Assembly: GCF_026016325.1 (NCBI RefSeq)
Contig: NZ_CP087203.1
Location: forward strand, 3,534,001 to 3,598,000
Reading direction: 5' to 3'
From: Pseudomonas sp. B21-056
GTDB taxonomy: Bacteria > Pseudomonadota > Gammaproteobacteria > Pseudomonadales > Pseudomonadaceae
DNA length: 64,000 nt
The notes under the pieces were generated by a model that worked only from the letters and a program-made list of their open reading frames with translations, was not told the origin of the DNA and did not search any database. Shown in pieces: positions 36,433-45,824 of this stretch. A program made the translations under genes and the position numbers. Each line of letters opens with the position of its first letter. The stretch's first letter is position 1.

Positions 36433-37173
36433 ATGGATCATGTCGATCACGTGCTGATAGTGGATGACGATCGCGAGATCAGGGAGCTGGTGGGCAACTA
36501 CCTGAAGAAGAACGGCCTGCGTACCACCGTCGTCGCCGATGGCCGGCAGATGCGCGCCTTTCTGGAAACCACCCCGGTGGACCTGATCGTGCTGGACCTG
36601 ATGATGCCGGGCGATGACGGCCTGGTGCTGTGTCGGGAACTGCGCGCCGGCAAGCACAAGGCCACGCCGGTACTGATGCTTACCGCCCGCAACGACGAAA
36701 CCGACCGTATCATCGGCCTGGAAATGGGTGCCGACGATTACCTGGTCAAGCCCTTCGCTGCCCGTGAGCTGTTGGCACGGATCAACGCGGTGTTGCGACG
36801 CACCCGCATGTTGCCGCCCAACCTGGTGGTCACCGAAAGCGGTCGATTGCTGGCGTTCGGTCGCTGGCGCCTGGACACCACGGCGCGTCACCTGCTGGAC
36901 ACCGACGGCACCATGGTCGCCCTGAGCGGCGCGGAATACCGGCTGTTGCGGGTGTTCCTCGACCATCCGCAGCGGGTGCTCAATCGCGACCAACTGCTGA
37001 ACCTGACCCAGGGCCGGGACGCCGATCTGTTCGATCGCTCCATCGACCTGCTGGTCAGCCGCCTGCGCCAGCGCCTGTTGGATGACGCCCGCGAGCCGGC
37101 CTACATCAAGACCGTGCGCAGCGAAGGCTATGTCTTCTCCTTGCCGGTGGAAATTCTCGAGGCTTCGACATGA
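36433..37173 (+). CDS. OmpR-family response regulator
   Basis: 246 aa. A receiver domain (about 1-120; acidic DDD near 10, phospho-Asp in LIVLDLMMPG, Lys in LVKPF) precedes an OmpR/PhoB winged helix (about 140-240, ending IKTVRSEGYVF). It lies 10 bp upstream of a histidine kinase and divergent from the DUF2790 gene. The signal is unknown. Start chosen at MDHVDHVL. Confidence 0.9.
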   Translation: MDHVDHVLIVDDDREIRELVGNYLKKNGLRTTVVADGRQMRAFLETTPVDLIVLDLMMPGDDGLVLCRELRAGKHKATPVLMLTARNDETDRIIGLEMGADDYLVKPFAARELLARINAVLRRTRMLPPNLVVTESGRLLAFGRWRLDTTARHLLDTDGTMVALSGAEYRLLRVFLDHPQRVLNRDQLLNLTQGRDADLFDRSIDLLVSRLRQRLLDDAREPAYIKTVRSEGYVFSLPVEILEAST

Positions 37174-37183
37174 GGGCCTCGAC

Positions 37184-38506
37184 ATGAGCCTGCCGCTACG
37201 TTGGCCGCGCACCCTCGCCTCGCGGCTGTCGCTGATTTTCCTGATTGGCCTGATCCTGGCCCAGGGCTTGTCGTTCGGCGCCCAGTACTACGAGCGCTAC
37301 CAGACCGCCAAGTCCACCATGCTCGGCAACCTGGAAACCGATGTCTCCACTTCCGTCGCCATCCTTGATCGCCTGCCTGCCGCCGAACGCCCGGCCTGGC
37401 TGCCCCAGCTCACCCGGCACAACTACGGTTACCTGCTCAATGAAGGTCAACCCGGTCAGCCGATGGAGCGTGACAACGCGCCGATCTCGGTGAGTTCGAT
37501 CGAGGAAGCCATCGGCCAGGCCTATGCCCTGACCTTTACCGACATCCCGGGACCGCAGAAGCATTACCAGGCTCACCTGCGCCTGAGGGACGGCAGCCCG
37601 CTGACCATCGACGTCCGCCCGGCCATGATGCCCCTCTCCCCCTGGCTGCCAGTGGTATTGCTGGGACAGTTCGCGCTGCTGATCGGCTGTACCTGGCTGG
37701 CCGTGCGCATCGCCGTCGGCCCGCTGACCCGCTTGGCCCAGGCGGTGGAAACCCTCGACCCGAACGCCCACAGCGTGCGCCTGGATGAAAAAGGCCCGAC
37801 CGAAGTGGTCCACGCCGCCAAGGCGTTCAATGCCATGCAAGACCGCATCGCTGTCTACCTCAAGGAGCGCATGCAGTTGCTGGCGGCGATTTCCCACGAT
37901 CTGCAGACGCCGATCACCCGCATGAAGCTGCGCGCGGAATTCATGGATGACGGCATCGAGAAGGACAAGCTGTGGAGTGACCTGGGTGAAATGGAACATC
38001 TGGTGCGCGAAGGCGTGGCCTATGCCCGCAGCATCCACGGCGCCACCGAGGCCAGTTGCCGCATCAGCCTGGACGCGTTTCTCGACAGCCTGGTGTTCGA
38101 CTACCAGGACACTGGCCAGGATGTGCAACTGTCCGGAAAGAACGCTGCGGTTATCGATACCCGCCCCCATGCCCTGCGCCGGGTGCTGGTGAACCTGGTG
38201 GACAACGCGTTGAAGTTCGGTGGTGCGGCACGGATCGAGGTGCAGGCCAACCCGAACGGCCAACTGGCGATCCAGGTCCTTGACCACGGCCCCGGCATCA
38301 ACGAGCAGGAACTGGCCGAAGTGCTCAAGCCGTTCTACCGGGTGGAAAGCTCGCGCAACCGTGAAACCGGCGGCACCGGGCTGGGACTGGCCATCGCCCA
38401 GCAACTGGCGATGGCCATGGGCGGCTCACTGACCCTGAGCAACCGCGAAGGCGGCGGCCTCTGCGCCGAACTGCGCCTGAGCCACGACGCCTCGCTCGGG
38501 CGCTGA
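37184..38506 (+). CDS. Sensor histidine kinase
   Basis: 440 aa. Two membrane helices (about 12-32 and 155-175) flank a periplasmic sensor region, then HAMP, the phospho-acceptor motif AISHDLQTPITRMK and an ATPase domain with N (VNLVDNALKFGG), G1 (DHGPGIN) and G2 (GTGLGLAIAQQLA) boxes. It forms a two-component pair with the upstream regulator. The periplasmic domain has no family I recognise. Confidence 0.9.
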   Translation: MSLPLRWPRTLASRLSLIFLIGLILAQGLSFGAQYYERYQTAKSTMLGNLETDVSTSVAILDRLPAAERPAWLPQLTRHNYGYLLNEGQPGQPMERDNAPISVSSIEEAIGQAYALTFTDIPGPQKHYQAHLRLRDGSPLTIDVRPAMMPLSPWLPVVLLGQFALLIGCTWLAVRIAVGPLTRLAQAVETLDPNAHSVRLDEKGPTEVVHAAKAFNAMQDRIAVYLKERMQLLAAISHDLQTPITRMKLRAEFMDDGIEKDKLWSDLGEMEHLVREGVAYARSIHGATEASCRISLDAFLDSLVFDYQDTGQDVQLSGKNAAVIDTRPHALRRVLVNLVDNALKFGGAARIEVQANPNGQLAIQVLDHGPGINEQELAEVLKPFYRVESSRNRETGGTGLGLAIAQQLAMAMGGSLTLSNREGGGLCAELRLSHDASLGR

Positions 38507-38527
38507 CCCCAGCCTGACCGACCCACC

Positions 38528-38543
38528 GCTATCGCGAGCAGGC
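38528..38543. repeat. Single REP arm
   Basis: One arm (ATCGCGAGCAGGCTCGC) without a partner in range, just after the kinase gene. Confidence 0.7.
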
Positions 38544-38597
38544 TCGCTCCCACAGGGGATTTGTGGTGTTCACTACTTTGTGGACGCCCCGGAACCT

Positions 38598-38685
38598 GTG
38601 GGAGCGAGCCTGCTCGCGATAGCGGTGGGTCTGCTTGCAGGGATGTTGAATGTGCCGCCGTCATCGCGAGCAAGCTCGCTCCCAC
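38598..38685. repeat. REP doublet
   Basis: Two head-to-head REP arms. With the single arm at 38528 they fill most of the 310-bp gap; the remaining 130 bp before the next gene is A/T-rich and holds its promoter region. Confidence 0.9.
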
Positions 38686-38817
38686 AGGGTTGGGCGGTCC
38701 GCCACCTAGGCGCGTTAGCGGCAGTCATCGTGGGGCGCCATCGATACCTGACCGTTTTATCAAGTTATCTGATGTCAGGTCACTTAAGTTAATTGGCCTG
38801 ACAGCCGATACAGGGGC

Positions 38818-41427
38818 GTGCGGGATATTTCGCGTTTAGCTGATGACTTGTTTATGACCGATGATGCAGGCAACGACTCCACCGATTTTTCCCCGGGCAA
38901 GCCAACCCGAAGTTTCACCCGACGCACCTTCCCGGCCATCATGTTCCTGCTGTTTGCCATGTCCGCGCTGGCTATCGCCGTGCTGCTCAACATCACCAGG
39001 GCCCAGGACGAGCGCGCCCGGGAACAGAGCCTGTTTTTCGCCCAAAGGGCCATCGACGGCATTCGCACCGGCATCGGTCGCGACCTGAACGACTACTCCA
39101 AGTGGAGTGACGCCTACCGGCATCTGCATGTAAAGGTGGATAAGGCATGGGCCTACGACCAGGAAAACGTCGGCAGTAGCGTCTCTTCGCTCTACGGCTA
39201 CCAGGCCGTGTTCGTCATCTCCCCCAAGGGCAAAACGGTTTACTCGGTGATCGATGGCGAAATGAGCGAGGCCGATGCCAGCACCTGGCTGGCGGGGGAC
39301 CTGCAAGGCCTGAGAAAGACTGCCGGCGCTGCGGAAAATCGTGACGAAGTCATCGTCAAGTTGATGCATCACGAGGGCGCACCCGCGTTCGTCGCCGCGT
39401 CGGCCATCACCACCGGCACGGACAACAGCGTGCGCGAGATCCCGGGACCGCCGAGCGTGATGCTGTTCGTGAAAGTCCTCGACCCGGTCTCGCTGGAGAA
39501 CCTGGCCCGGAACTTCGCCCTCCCCGATGCCTACATCGCTCATAAGCCGGGTCCGGACGGCACGGCCGAGTTATCCCTTGGCGACAACATCCACGAGGCC
39601 CTGGCATGGCGACCGCCGACTCCCGGCAACGATCTGCGCAAGGCACTGCTGCCCTTTCTGGTGCTGGCGCTGCTGATCCTGGGGATCCTGGCCCTCGCGG
39701 TGTTGCGACATGCGCTGATGATGCTTCGCGCCCAGGAACACCAGTACGACAGCCTGCTGGCCCACCGCAAGGCGTTGGAGCGCAGTGAAGAACGCTTCCG
39801 CGACATCGCCGAAGTGTCCTCCGACTGGCTATGGGAGGTCGATTCGGCCGGAACATTGACCTATCTGTCGGAACGCTTCGAACAAGTGACCGGGTTCAGT
39901 CCCACCGAGTGGCTGGGCAAGCCCCTGCACCGGCTGCTGCATCCCCACGGCGGCTCGATTTCCATTGCCCAATGGTTGCTCAGCGGTGCCAACAACGCAT
40001 CATCGAACCCGCTGTTGTGCGAGTACACCGCACGCAATCAACGCATACGCACCTGCAAACTCTCGGTCCGGGCCATTGAATCCGGCGCCCTGGGTTTTCG
40101 CGGCACCGCCACCGATATCACCGATGAACTGCGGGCATTGGCCCAGATCAAGCACCTGTCCCTGCACGACCCGCTGACCGGGCTGGCCAACCGCAACCGG
40201 CTGTTCGATTGCCTCAGCGAGCACCTGGACCCGGCCAACGGCGTGTCGTTGGCGGTGTTGAACCTGGACATGGACCGCTTCAAGCCGGTCAACGACTCCC
40301 TTGGGCATGCCGTGGGCGACAAAGTGTTGAAGGAAGTGGCCCATATCCTTCAACAGAACGTGCGCGACTCCGACCTGGTGGCCCGCCTGGGCGGCGACGA
40401 GTTTGTCATCGTCATGCCGGAACCGGGCAATGCCCACGACCTCGATCAACTCTGTGGCCGTCTGATCGACTGCATGCAGCGCCCCATGCACCTGGACGGC
40501 AATACCCTGTACCTGGGCGTGAGCATTGGGGTGGCCTGGTCGCAACCCGGTGACCGCCGTGCCGATGAACTGTTGCGCCAGGCCGACATTGCCTTGTATG
40601 CGGCCAAGGCAGCCGGTCGCAACACCTGGCGCGTCTACGTGGAAGCGATGGGTAACGTCGCCCGTGATCGCCGACGCTATGAACAGCAACTGCGCGACGC
40701 CATGCACCGGGACCAGTTGGAACTGCGTTACCTGCCACGCTTCGATGTCAACGCCGAGCAGTTGTACGGCTTTGAAGCCCAGACGTTCTGGCACCATCCT
40801 GAAAAGGGTGAACTGGGCGGTGACGACTTCATTCCGGTTGCCGAAGCGTCAGGCCAGTTGGAGGAGCTGGGGACATGGATGCTGATCAACGTCTGTGAGG
40901 AAGCGGCGAGCTGGCCGACACCGGTCAACGTCTCCGTCGCGGTGTCGCCGAAATGGTTCGGCAGCAGCTTCTTGCTCAATCAAGTGCAGACAGCCCTAGA
41001 GGCGAGCGACCTGGCCCCCCATCGACTGACCCTGGAAGTGGCCGAGGGCATTCTGCTGGTCGACCACAAGACCGTCGCCGACACCCTGCATGCCCTCAAG
41101 GGCCTGGGGGTGCGGATCAACATCGACAAGTTCGGCACCAACATCGCATCCCTGCGCGAAGTCCTGAACCAGCCGTTCGACGGCATCCGCTTCGATCGCA
41201 ATATCCTCTCGCAACTGGGCCTGGAGCATGATCACGAAGGCGTCCTGGCGATGATCCGGCTGAGCCGCAGCGTGGGCCTGATGGTCACCGCCGAAGGCAT
41301 CGAGAACGCCCGGCAATTCAGACAACTGCGCAGCGTGGCCTGCGACCATGTCCAGGGCCCCTACTTCGGCTCGGCACTGGCCCGTTCGGAAATGGCCTCG
41401 TTCTTCACCACGCCCCGGTGGCTATGA
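38818..41427 (+). CDS. CHASE4-PAS-GGDEF-EAL membrane protein
   Basis: 869 aa. A membrane helix near 40-60, a periplasmic CHASE4 sensor (about 65-255), a second helix (about 280-300), a PAS domain (about 325-440), then GGDEF and EAL domains. The cyclase motif GGDEF (525-529) and its I-site RDSD (516-519) are intact. The EAL site is altered: EAQ at 653-655 and DKFGTN at 770-775 where DDFGTG is expected. It probably makes c-di-GMP and may only bind it in the EAL part. It starts with GTG at 38818; an ATG at 38854 is also possible. Neither has a clear ribosome site. Confidence 0.85.
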   Translation: MRDISRLADDLFMTDDAGNDSTDFSPGKPTRSFTRRTFPAIMFLLFAMSALAIAVLLNITRAQDERAREQSLFFAQRAIDGIRTGIGRDLNDYSKWSDAYRHLHVKVDKAWAYDQENVGSSVSSLYGYQAVFVISPKGKTVYSVIDGEMSEADASTWLAGDLQGLRKTAGAAENRDEVIVKLMHHEGAPAFVAASAITTGTDNSVREIPGPPSVMLFVKVLDPVSLENLARNFALPDAYIAHKPGPDGTAELSLGDNIHEALAWRPPTPGNDLRKALLPFLVLALLILGILALAVLRHALMMLRAQEHQYDSLLAHRKALERSEERFRDIAEVSSDWLWEVDSAGTLTYLSERFEQVTGFSPTEWLGKPLHRLLHPHGGSISIAQWLLSGANNASSNPLLCEYTARNQRIRTCKLSVRAIESGALGFRGTATDITDELRALAQIKHLSLHDPLTGLANRNRLFDCLSEHLDPANGVSLAVLNLDMDRFKPVNDSLGHAVGDKVLKEVAHILQQNVRDSDLVARLGGDEFVIVMPEPGNAHDLDQLCGRLIDCMQRPMHLDGNTLYLGVSIGVAWSQPGDRRADELLRQADIALYAAKAAGRNTWRVYVEAMGNVARDRRRYEQQLRDAMHRDQLELRYLPRFDVNAEQLYGFEAQTFWHHPEKGELGGDDFIPVAEASGQLEELGTWMLINVCEEAASWPTPVNVSVAVSPKWFGSSFLLNQVQTALEASDLAPHRLTLEVAEGILLVDHKTVADTLHALKGLGVRINIDKFGTNIASLREVLNQPFDGIRFDRNILSQLGLEHDHEGVLAMIRLSRSVGLMVTAEGIENARQFRQLRSVACDHVQGPYFGSALARSEMASFFTTPRWL

Positions 41428-41449
41428 AGCCTATCCAGACAGTCCAGAT

Positions 41450-41536
41450 GTGGGAGCGGGCTTGCTCGCGATAGCGTCAGCCCAGCCAACATCACGCAAG
41501 CTGATCCACCGCTATCGCGAGCAGGCTCGCTCCCAC
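41450..41536. repeat. REP doublet
   Basis: Two head-to-head REP arms between the convergent diguanylate-cyclase and hydrolase genes. Confidence 0.9.
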
Positions 41537-41560
41537 AGGGCTTCGGGACTATCTATAGAC

Positions 41561-42661
41561 TCAATCGTCCCGCTCGTCCTCGATCAACTGCCATTCGGGC
41601 AGCAGGTGGGTGTGTGCCTCCTGGCTGCCTGGTGGTTGCGCGAGAAACTCGGCAATCAGCGACGTAATCTGCTGTTGGATCACCTCGCGCGGACGACCAT
41701 TTTCGCCGTCCTGGCAAATGATGCCATCGCCGGGTACGTCTTCTTCCAGCAAGGCTTGCGCGCCAGGTTTGCACATCGACAGGAAGCTGAAATGGCTTGC
41801 GTCGCTGATTTCGATGTAACGGCTGGACACAGCGGGCAGGCGTTTCGCCAGGTTGGCGGACTCTAACTGGGCGGGAAGATCGTCGGACGGTACACCGGCA
41901 GCGATCACCAGCGTGGGTACCGGCAGCGCCGCAAGGCTTGCATCGGTTAGGCCTCGTGAAAGGCCCAGGTCCAATGTGACCACAGCAGTGATGCGTTCAT
42001 CGCGCCAGTCGGCGGCCAGCGCGGCCTTTGATTCTGGGGACCTCACGGGGTTTATCTGTCCGTAAACGGTGCAGCTGCTCAACTGTGGATGGACTTTGCA
42101 GTCTTGGGCAAAGCGGTCTGGGTCAAAGCGAGCACCCGCAATCTCCAGGGCCGTCCAGCCCCCCAGGGAATGGCCCACTACAGCCACTCGGCGCTTCGCG
42201 ACCAGGCCAAACTTTTCAGGTTGAGTGGTGACCGCATCAATGACCCGGCGCAGATCGGCCGGACGTTGCCATAACTGCGCCGCTGCCTGAGGACTACGGT
42301 CATGGGTCGTGGTACCGGGATGGTTGACCGCAGCAACGATGTAGCCCCGATGAGCCAACGCACTGGCAAGCCAGGTCTGGTTGCCCCAGTTGCCCCTGTA
42401 TCCGTGGGAAAGCACCACCAATGGATGCTCGCCAGCGATGGGCGGCGCGTTACGAACGGCAGCATTACCGACAAAGACCACGTCATCAGCGATCATCTGC
42501 GCGATCGCGGTGGTTGCACTTGGGTACCAGACAATCATCTCCAGCGCACGGTCATTATCCGTGTCCGGCAATGTCGAAGCGTAGAAGCCGACAGGGCTTT
42601 CGTCAGCGACTGCGATGGCAGTCAGGCAGGTGAGAAACAGGCCACCTAAAGCTGCTTTCAA
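41561..42661 (-). CDS. Secreted alpha/beta hydrolase (PAF-acetylhydrolase/dienelactone type)
   Basis: 366 aa with a signal peptide (1-19, ending AIAVA). The nucleophile elbow is GHSLGGW near 165; the VVLSHGYRGN oxyanion segment is near 105; a late DASHFSF gives the probable catalytic His. It resembles the broad platelet-activating-factor acetylhydrolase and dienelactone hydrolase group. It starts with TTG at 42661, with AAGGAAG in front. It lies downstream of the MAPEG gene on the same strand, with a 75-bp gap. Confidence 0.82.
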   Translation of the reverse strand: MKAALGGLFLTCLTAIAVADESPVGFYASTLPDTDNDRALEMIVWYPSATTAIAQMIADDVVFVGNAAVRNAPPIAGEHPLVVLSHGYRGNWGNQTWLASALAHRGYIVAAVNHPGTTTHDRSPQAAAQLWQRPADLRRVIDAVTTQPEKFGLVAKRRVAVVGHSLGGWTALEIAGARFDPDRFAQDCKVHPQLSSCTVYGQINPVRSPESKAALAADWRDERITAVVTLDLGLSRGLTDASLAALPVPTLVIAAGVPSDDLPAQLESANLAKRLPAVSSRYIEISDASHFSFLSMCKPGAQALLEEDVPGDGIICQDGENGRPREVIQQQITSLIAEFLAQPPGSQEAHTHLLPEWQLIEDERDD

Positions 42662-42735
42662 TGTTGTTATCTTCCTTGATCAGAAAAAGTGTGGAAAATG
42701 GCTCCGCGCTGCTGGGCACTTGATAAGCCCGAAGC

Positions 42736-43176
42736 CTATGGAGCGTTGCAACCCATCAACACCTTCACCGTAACCATACCGGCCAGCCCTATCAGGCACA
42801 GAATGCCGATACCGTAACTCACCGTTCTCCATGGTTGCCAGCTTGCCAGGTAGGTGACTGTGTGCAGGAACCTGGCAATTGTAAACAGTACACTCAGCCA
42901 AAAGGTCAAGACGCCGGGTACATCAAGTGCGATAGCCAGCCCACCCATCGCGATGAACATCGGGATGTTTTCCAGATCGTTCCTCCAGGCCCCCATGGCC
43001 CGGATGACTTCCGGCCGTTCCTCGGCATGGGCTGATCGCTTGAAAAAAGCGGCGTCTTCCTGATTTGTGAATGCATTGAAACGGAGACGGACGTAACCCT
43101 GATAACAAGAGATCAGCAGCATCTTCAGGAACAGTGCCACTACACAGAGGGCGTAAGCAGACATGACGGTGCTCAT
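42736..43176 (-). CDS. MAPEG-family membrane protein
   Basis: 146 aa, four membrane helices. The conserved cytoplasmic loop ERPEVIRAMGAWRNDLENIPMF carries the Arg and Asn-Asp-Glu-Asn residues that bind glutathione in MAPEG enzymes. Family members are glutathione transferases, peroxidases or prostaglandin-E-synthase-like. The start overlaps the stop of the upstream membrane protein by 4 bp. Confidence 0.87.
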   Translation of the reverse strand: MSTVMSAYALCVVALFLKMLLISCYQGYVRLRFNAFTNQEDAAFFKRSAHAEERPEVIRAMGAWRNDLENIPMFIAMGGLAIALDVPGVLTFWLSVLFTIARFLHTVTYLASWQPWRTVSYGIGILCLIGLAGMVTVKVLMGCNAP

Positions 43177-43487
43177 ACCCTGTGCCTCCCCGCAATTCCC
43201 TTGACCGCGAGATACAGCAGTGGCCCCACAGAAACGAACACTGCCGTGATCAACAGGTAGGGTATTACGCCAAGTAACGTGCCGCCGCGCAGGCGCGTAT
43301 CGTTAACCATCCAGACACACGCCAGCGCAGCCATCAAATAGAGATCGATGACGACTTGTGCTGTATCGGGCCGAGACATCAACTGAAGGCCGAAGGCGAT
43401 AAGCGACTGGTCAGCCATCGCCATCGTCCAGCCGGTATAAACCACGAAAGTCACTAATACCACTGACGCGAAGCAACTGGCCCTCAT
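43173..43487 (-). CDS. Small membrane protein (DUF2834-like)
   Basis: 104 aa with three or four hydrophobic segments and a conserved-looking DLYLMAALACVWMVNDTR stretch, like DUF2834 proteins. Role unknown. It starts an operon-like run with the MAPEG and hydrolase genes and is divergent from the XRE regulator at 43597, about 110 bp away. Confidence 0.7.
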   Translation of the reverse strand: MRASCFASVVLVTFVVYTGWTMAMADQSLIAFGLQLMSRPDTAQVVIDLYLMAALACVWMVNDTRLRGGTLLGVIPYLLITAVFVSVGPLLYLAVKGIAGRHRV

Positions 43488-43596
43488 CTTCTTCTCCCTG
43501 GCGAATGATCTCCCTCACCGTAGTGGTAGAGTCGCCCATGCCTCAATGACCTGACAGGTCATAGACGCTTCCCACAAGGACAGTCAGAGTCGAAGC

Positions 43597-44415
43597 ATGA
43601 GCCCTAAACCTTTCCATTCGACAAGCCCGGTTGCCTGTACATCCGCCGGAGAACAACTGCGCCGGCTACGCCGCCAGGCGGGGCTTAGCCAACTGGAGCT
43701 TGCACTACTCGCGGGTGTATCCCAGCGTCACCTCAGTTGTGTGGAGACGGCTCGCGCCAAGGCGAGTCCCAGCACTCTTCATGCCCTTCTTTCAGCACTG
43801 GACGTTCCCCTGGAACATTGCAATGACGTATTTCTCGCGGCAGGCTTTGCGCCCCGCTACGTTGCGTCCGCCCCCGACGCTCCCGTGATGAAAATGGTGC
43901 ATGACGCGGTAGATCACATCCTGCAGGCCAACAATCCGGCCCCGGCCATCGTCATCACCAGCAACTGGGATATCGTCGCAGCCAATGCCAGCACCGGCCT
44001 GCTGCTCGCCATGCTCGGCATCGAAGCAGACACCCAGTCGGGCCTGAACCTTCTGGACACCCTGCTGCGCCCCGGAGGCCTGGGAGATCATCTGCTCAAT
44101 GCGAACGAGATACGCGCAATCGCCTGGCAACGTGCAGCCAGGGAAGCGGTGAGCAACCCAGAGCTGGCTCGCCTCCTGCGGGAAATGCCAGGTTTTCAGC
44201 CCCTGCCATTGAACACGACGCCCCCCCCTGTGGTGTTGACCCGGGTGCGCCATGAACACGGCGAGCTGAAATTCCTGTCCACCTTTACCACGTTCGGGAT
44301 GCCGCTCGACATCACAGTCGAGTCACTGCGCATCGAGCACTTGATCCCGGCTGACAGAGAAACGTGGGAAATCATGTCAGCAGCGTTCAACGAGTGGGCG
44401 GCGAAGACAAAATAG
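43597..44415 (+). CDS. XRE regulator with MmyB-like ligand domain
   Basis: 272 aa. An N-terminal Cro/C1 helix-turn-helix (about 15-75: RRLRRQAGLSQLELALLAGVSQRHLSCVE) precedes an MmyB-type PAS-like domain (about 100-265, with SNWDIVAANAS and MLGIE). MmyB domains in this family bind small, often fatty-acid-like ligands. It is divergent from the DUF2834/MAPEG/hydrolase genes, its likely targets. Confidence 0.85.
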   Translation: MSPKPFHSTSPVACTSAGEQLRRLRRQAGLSQLELALLAGVSQRHLSCVETARAKASPSTLHALLSALDVPLEHCNDVFLAAGFAPRYVASAPDAPVMKMVHDAVDHILQANNPAPAIVITSNWDIVAANASTGLLLAMLGIEADTQSGLNLLDTLLRPGGLGDHLLNANEIRAIAWQRAAREAVSNPELARLLREMPGFQPLPLNTTPPPVVLTRVRHEHGELKFLSTFTTFGMPLDITVESLRIEHLIPADRETWEIMSAAFNEWAAKTK

Positions 44416-44417
44416 AA

Positions 44418-44450
44418 GGCCGTGCACAGATCCTCAACCCGTACACGGCC
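44418..44450. terminator. Weak hairpin between convergent genes
   Basis: 7-bp perfect inverted repeat GGCCGTG / CACGGCC with a 19-base loop, between the XRE gene and the convergent methyltransferase gene. It has no T run. Confidence 0.3.
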
Positions 44451-44463
44451 CATCCCTGCACGC

Positions 44464-45510
44464 TTACTTGCGAGCCTCCAGGATCAGGTTGAAAGGCGTC
44501 TCCGTTGCACGACGGAAGTGTTTGAAACCCGCCTCGGTGAATACCTCCCGTAACCTCGCCTCCCCGGCCTGTGCACCCAAGCCCAAGCCTACCTCCTGGG
44601 ACAGCGAGTTCGGTGTACAGATGAAGGTGGAAGCGGCATAGAACAGTCGTCCGACGGGGGTCATGTTCTCGTCCAGCGTGTCTTTGGCATAGGGCTCGAC
44701 AAGCAACACCGTACCGTCTGCCTTCAGCGACCGATAGGCATGCTGCGCGGCACCGACCGGGTCGCCCATGTCGTGCAGGCAATCGAAGTAGCAGACCAGG
44801 TCGTAATCGTCCCCCGGGAAGTCCTTCGCGGTATTTTGGGCAAAGTTGACGCGGTCGGCGACGCCACCCTCTTCGGCACGTTGCGTCGCCGCGGTAATGG
44901 AGGGTGCATGGTAGTCAAACCCTACAAAGCGCGAGGCTGGGAAGGCTTGTGCCATGACGATGGTCGAAGCACCGTGCCCACAGCCGATATCTGCCACCTT
45001 GGCGCCAGCGGTGAGCTTATCGACGACCCCTTCCAGCGCCGGCAACCATTGCGACACCAGATAAGACTTGTACCCGGGCCGGAAAAAGCGTTCGGTACCG
45101 TGGAACATGCAGGGGTGGTGGTCACCCCAGGGCAGTCCTCCATCTCCGCGCATGGCCGCCACGAGTTTGTCCTTGTCGTGGAACATCGACGCGACCACCA
45201 TGACGCCGCCTGCCACGTACACCGGTGAATCCTCGATGGCCAGCGCCAATGCCTGTTCTTCAGGCAGGACGAACTGCCCCTCGTGATGTTCCATGTACCC
45301 GGATGCCGCGTGAGCGCTGAGCCATTCCCGAACCAGTCGCGGATTGCAGCCTGTCCTGGACGCGAGTTCCTGAGGGGTGACCGGCCGGCTATCCGCCATG
45401 GCTTTGTACAACCCGAGCTCATCGCCAAGAATCACATTGGCGAGCATTGCCGAGGCGCCCATATCGGACACCAGCTTGCCCATGAACTCGTTGAGTTTTG
45501 CCTCGTCCAT
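44464..45510 (-). CDS. Class I SAM-dependent methyltransferase with N-terminal winged helix
   Basis: 348 aa. An N-terminal winged-helix region (about 30-90: TPQELASRTGCNPRLVREWLSA) precedes a Rossmann methyltransferase domain with VADIGCGHGAST (about 175), FVGFDYHAPSI and CLHDMGDP. This arrangement matches Rv2258c-like proteins, which methylate small molecules or unknown substrates. AGGAGG lies 8 bases before the ATG. It stands alone. Confidence 0.85.
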   Translation of the reverse strand: MDEAKLNEFMGKLVSDMGASAMLANVILGDELGLYKAMADSRPVTPQELASRTGCNPRLVREWLSAHAASGYMEHHEGQFVLPEEQALALAIEDSPVYVAGGVMVVASMFHDKDKLVAAMRGDGGLPWGDHHPCMFHGTERFFRPGYKSYLVSQWLPALEGVVDKLTAGAKVADIGCGHGASTIVMAQAFPASRFVGFDYHAPSITAATQRAEEGGVADRVNFAQNTAKDFPGDDYDLVCYFDCLHDMGDPVGAAQHAYRSLKADGTVLLVEPYAKDTLDENMTPVGRLFYAASTFICTPNSLSQEVGLGLGAQAGEARLREVFTEAGFKHFRRATETPFNLILEARK

Positions 45511-45824
45511 TACGTACCCTCCTGTGCGAAGGCCACCGTCGACACGGGCATGCAGGACCTGAACACTGTTGCGGTGGTCGGATGGATTGACACACGGCTG
45601 CGCGTTGCTGCGTCACCGAGTGTGGAACGCCTGGCAAACGCGGGAGCGCCCGCCTGGCTACCCGCGCAACGATCTGCGCAGGATATTCAGTCTAATCCTG
45701 GAGCAGCGTTCAGGTTTTCTGACGCGACACTCGGCAGCGATTGCGGGACCCTGGTTTTTTTCCGACGCCCGCCCCCTGGAGGTGGCGGGCATCGTGAGCA
45801 AGCGCTGCGTCTACTTAACCAGGT
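45511..45824. other. Gap of about 310 bp, no gene seen
   Basis: No frame has family similarity or a ribosome site. A GC-rich hairpin (GCCCGCC / GGCGGGC, 45768-45791) lies near the amidase end but is not followed by T on the amidase strand. This gap holds the methyltransferase promoter region. Confidence 0.5.

Noticed and set aside
45768..45791. GC-rich hairpin near the end of the amidase gene as a terminator
   Set aside because: On the amidase strand it is followed by A, not T.
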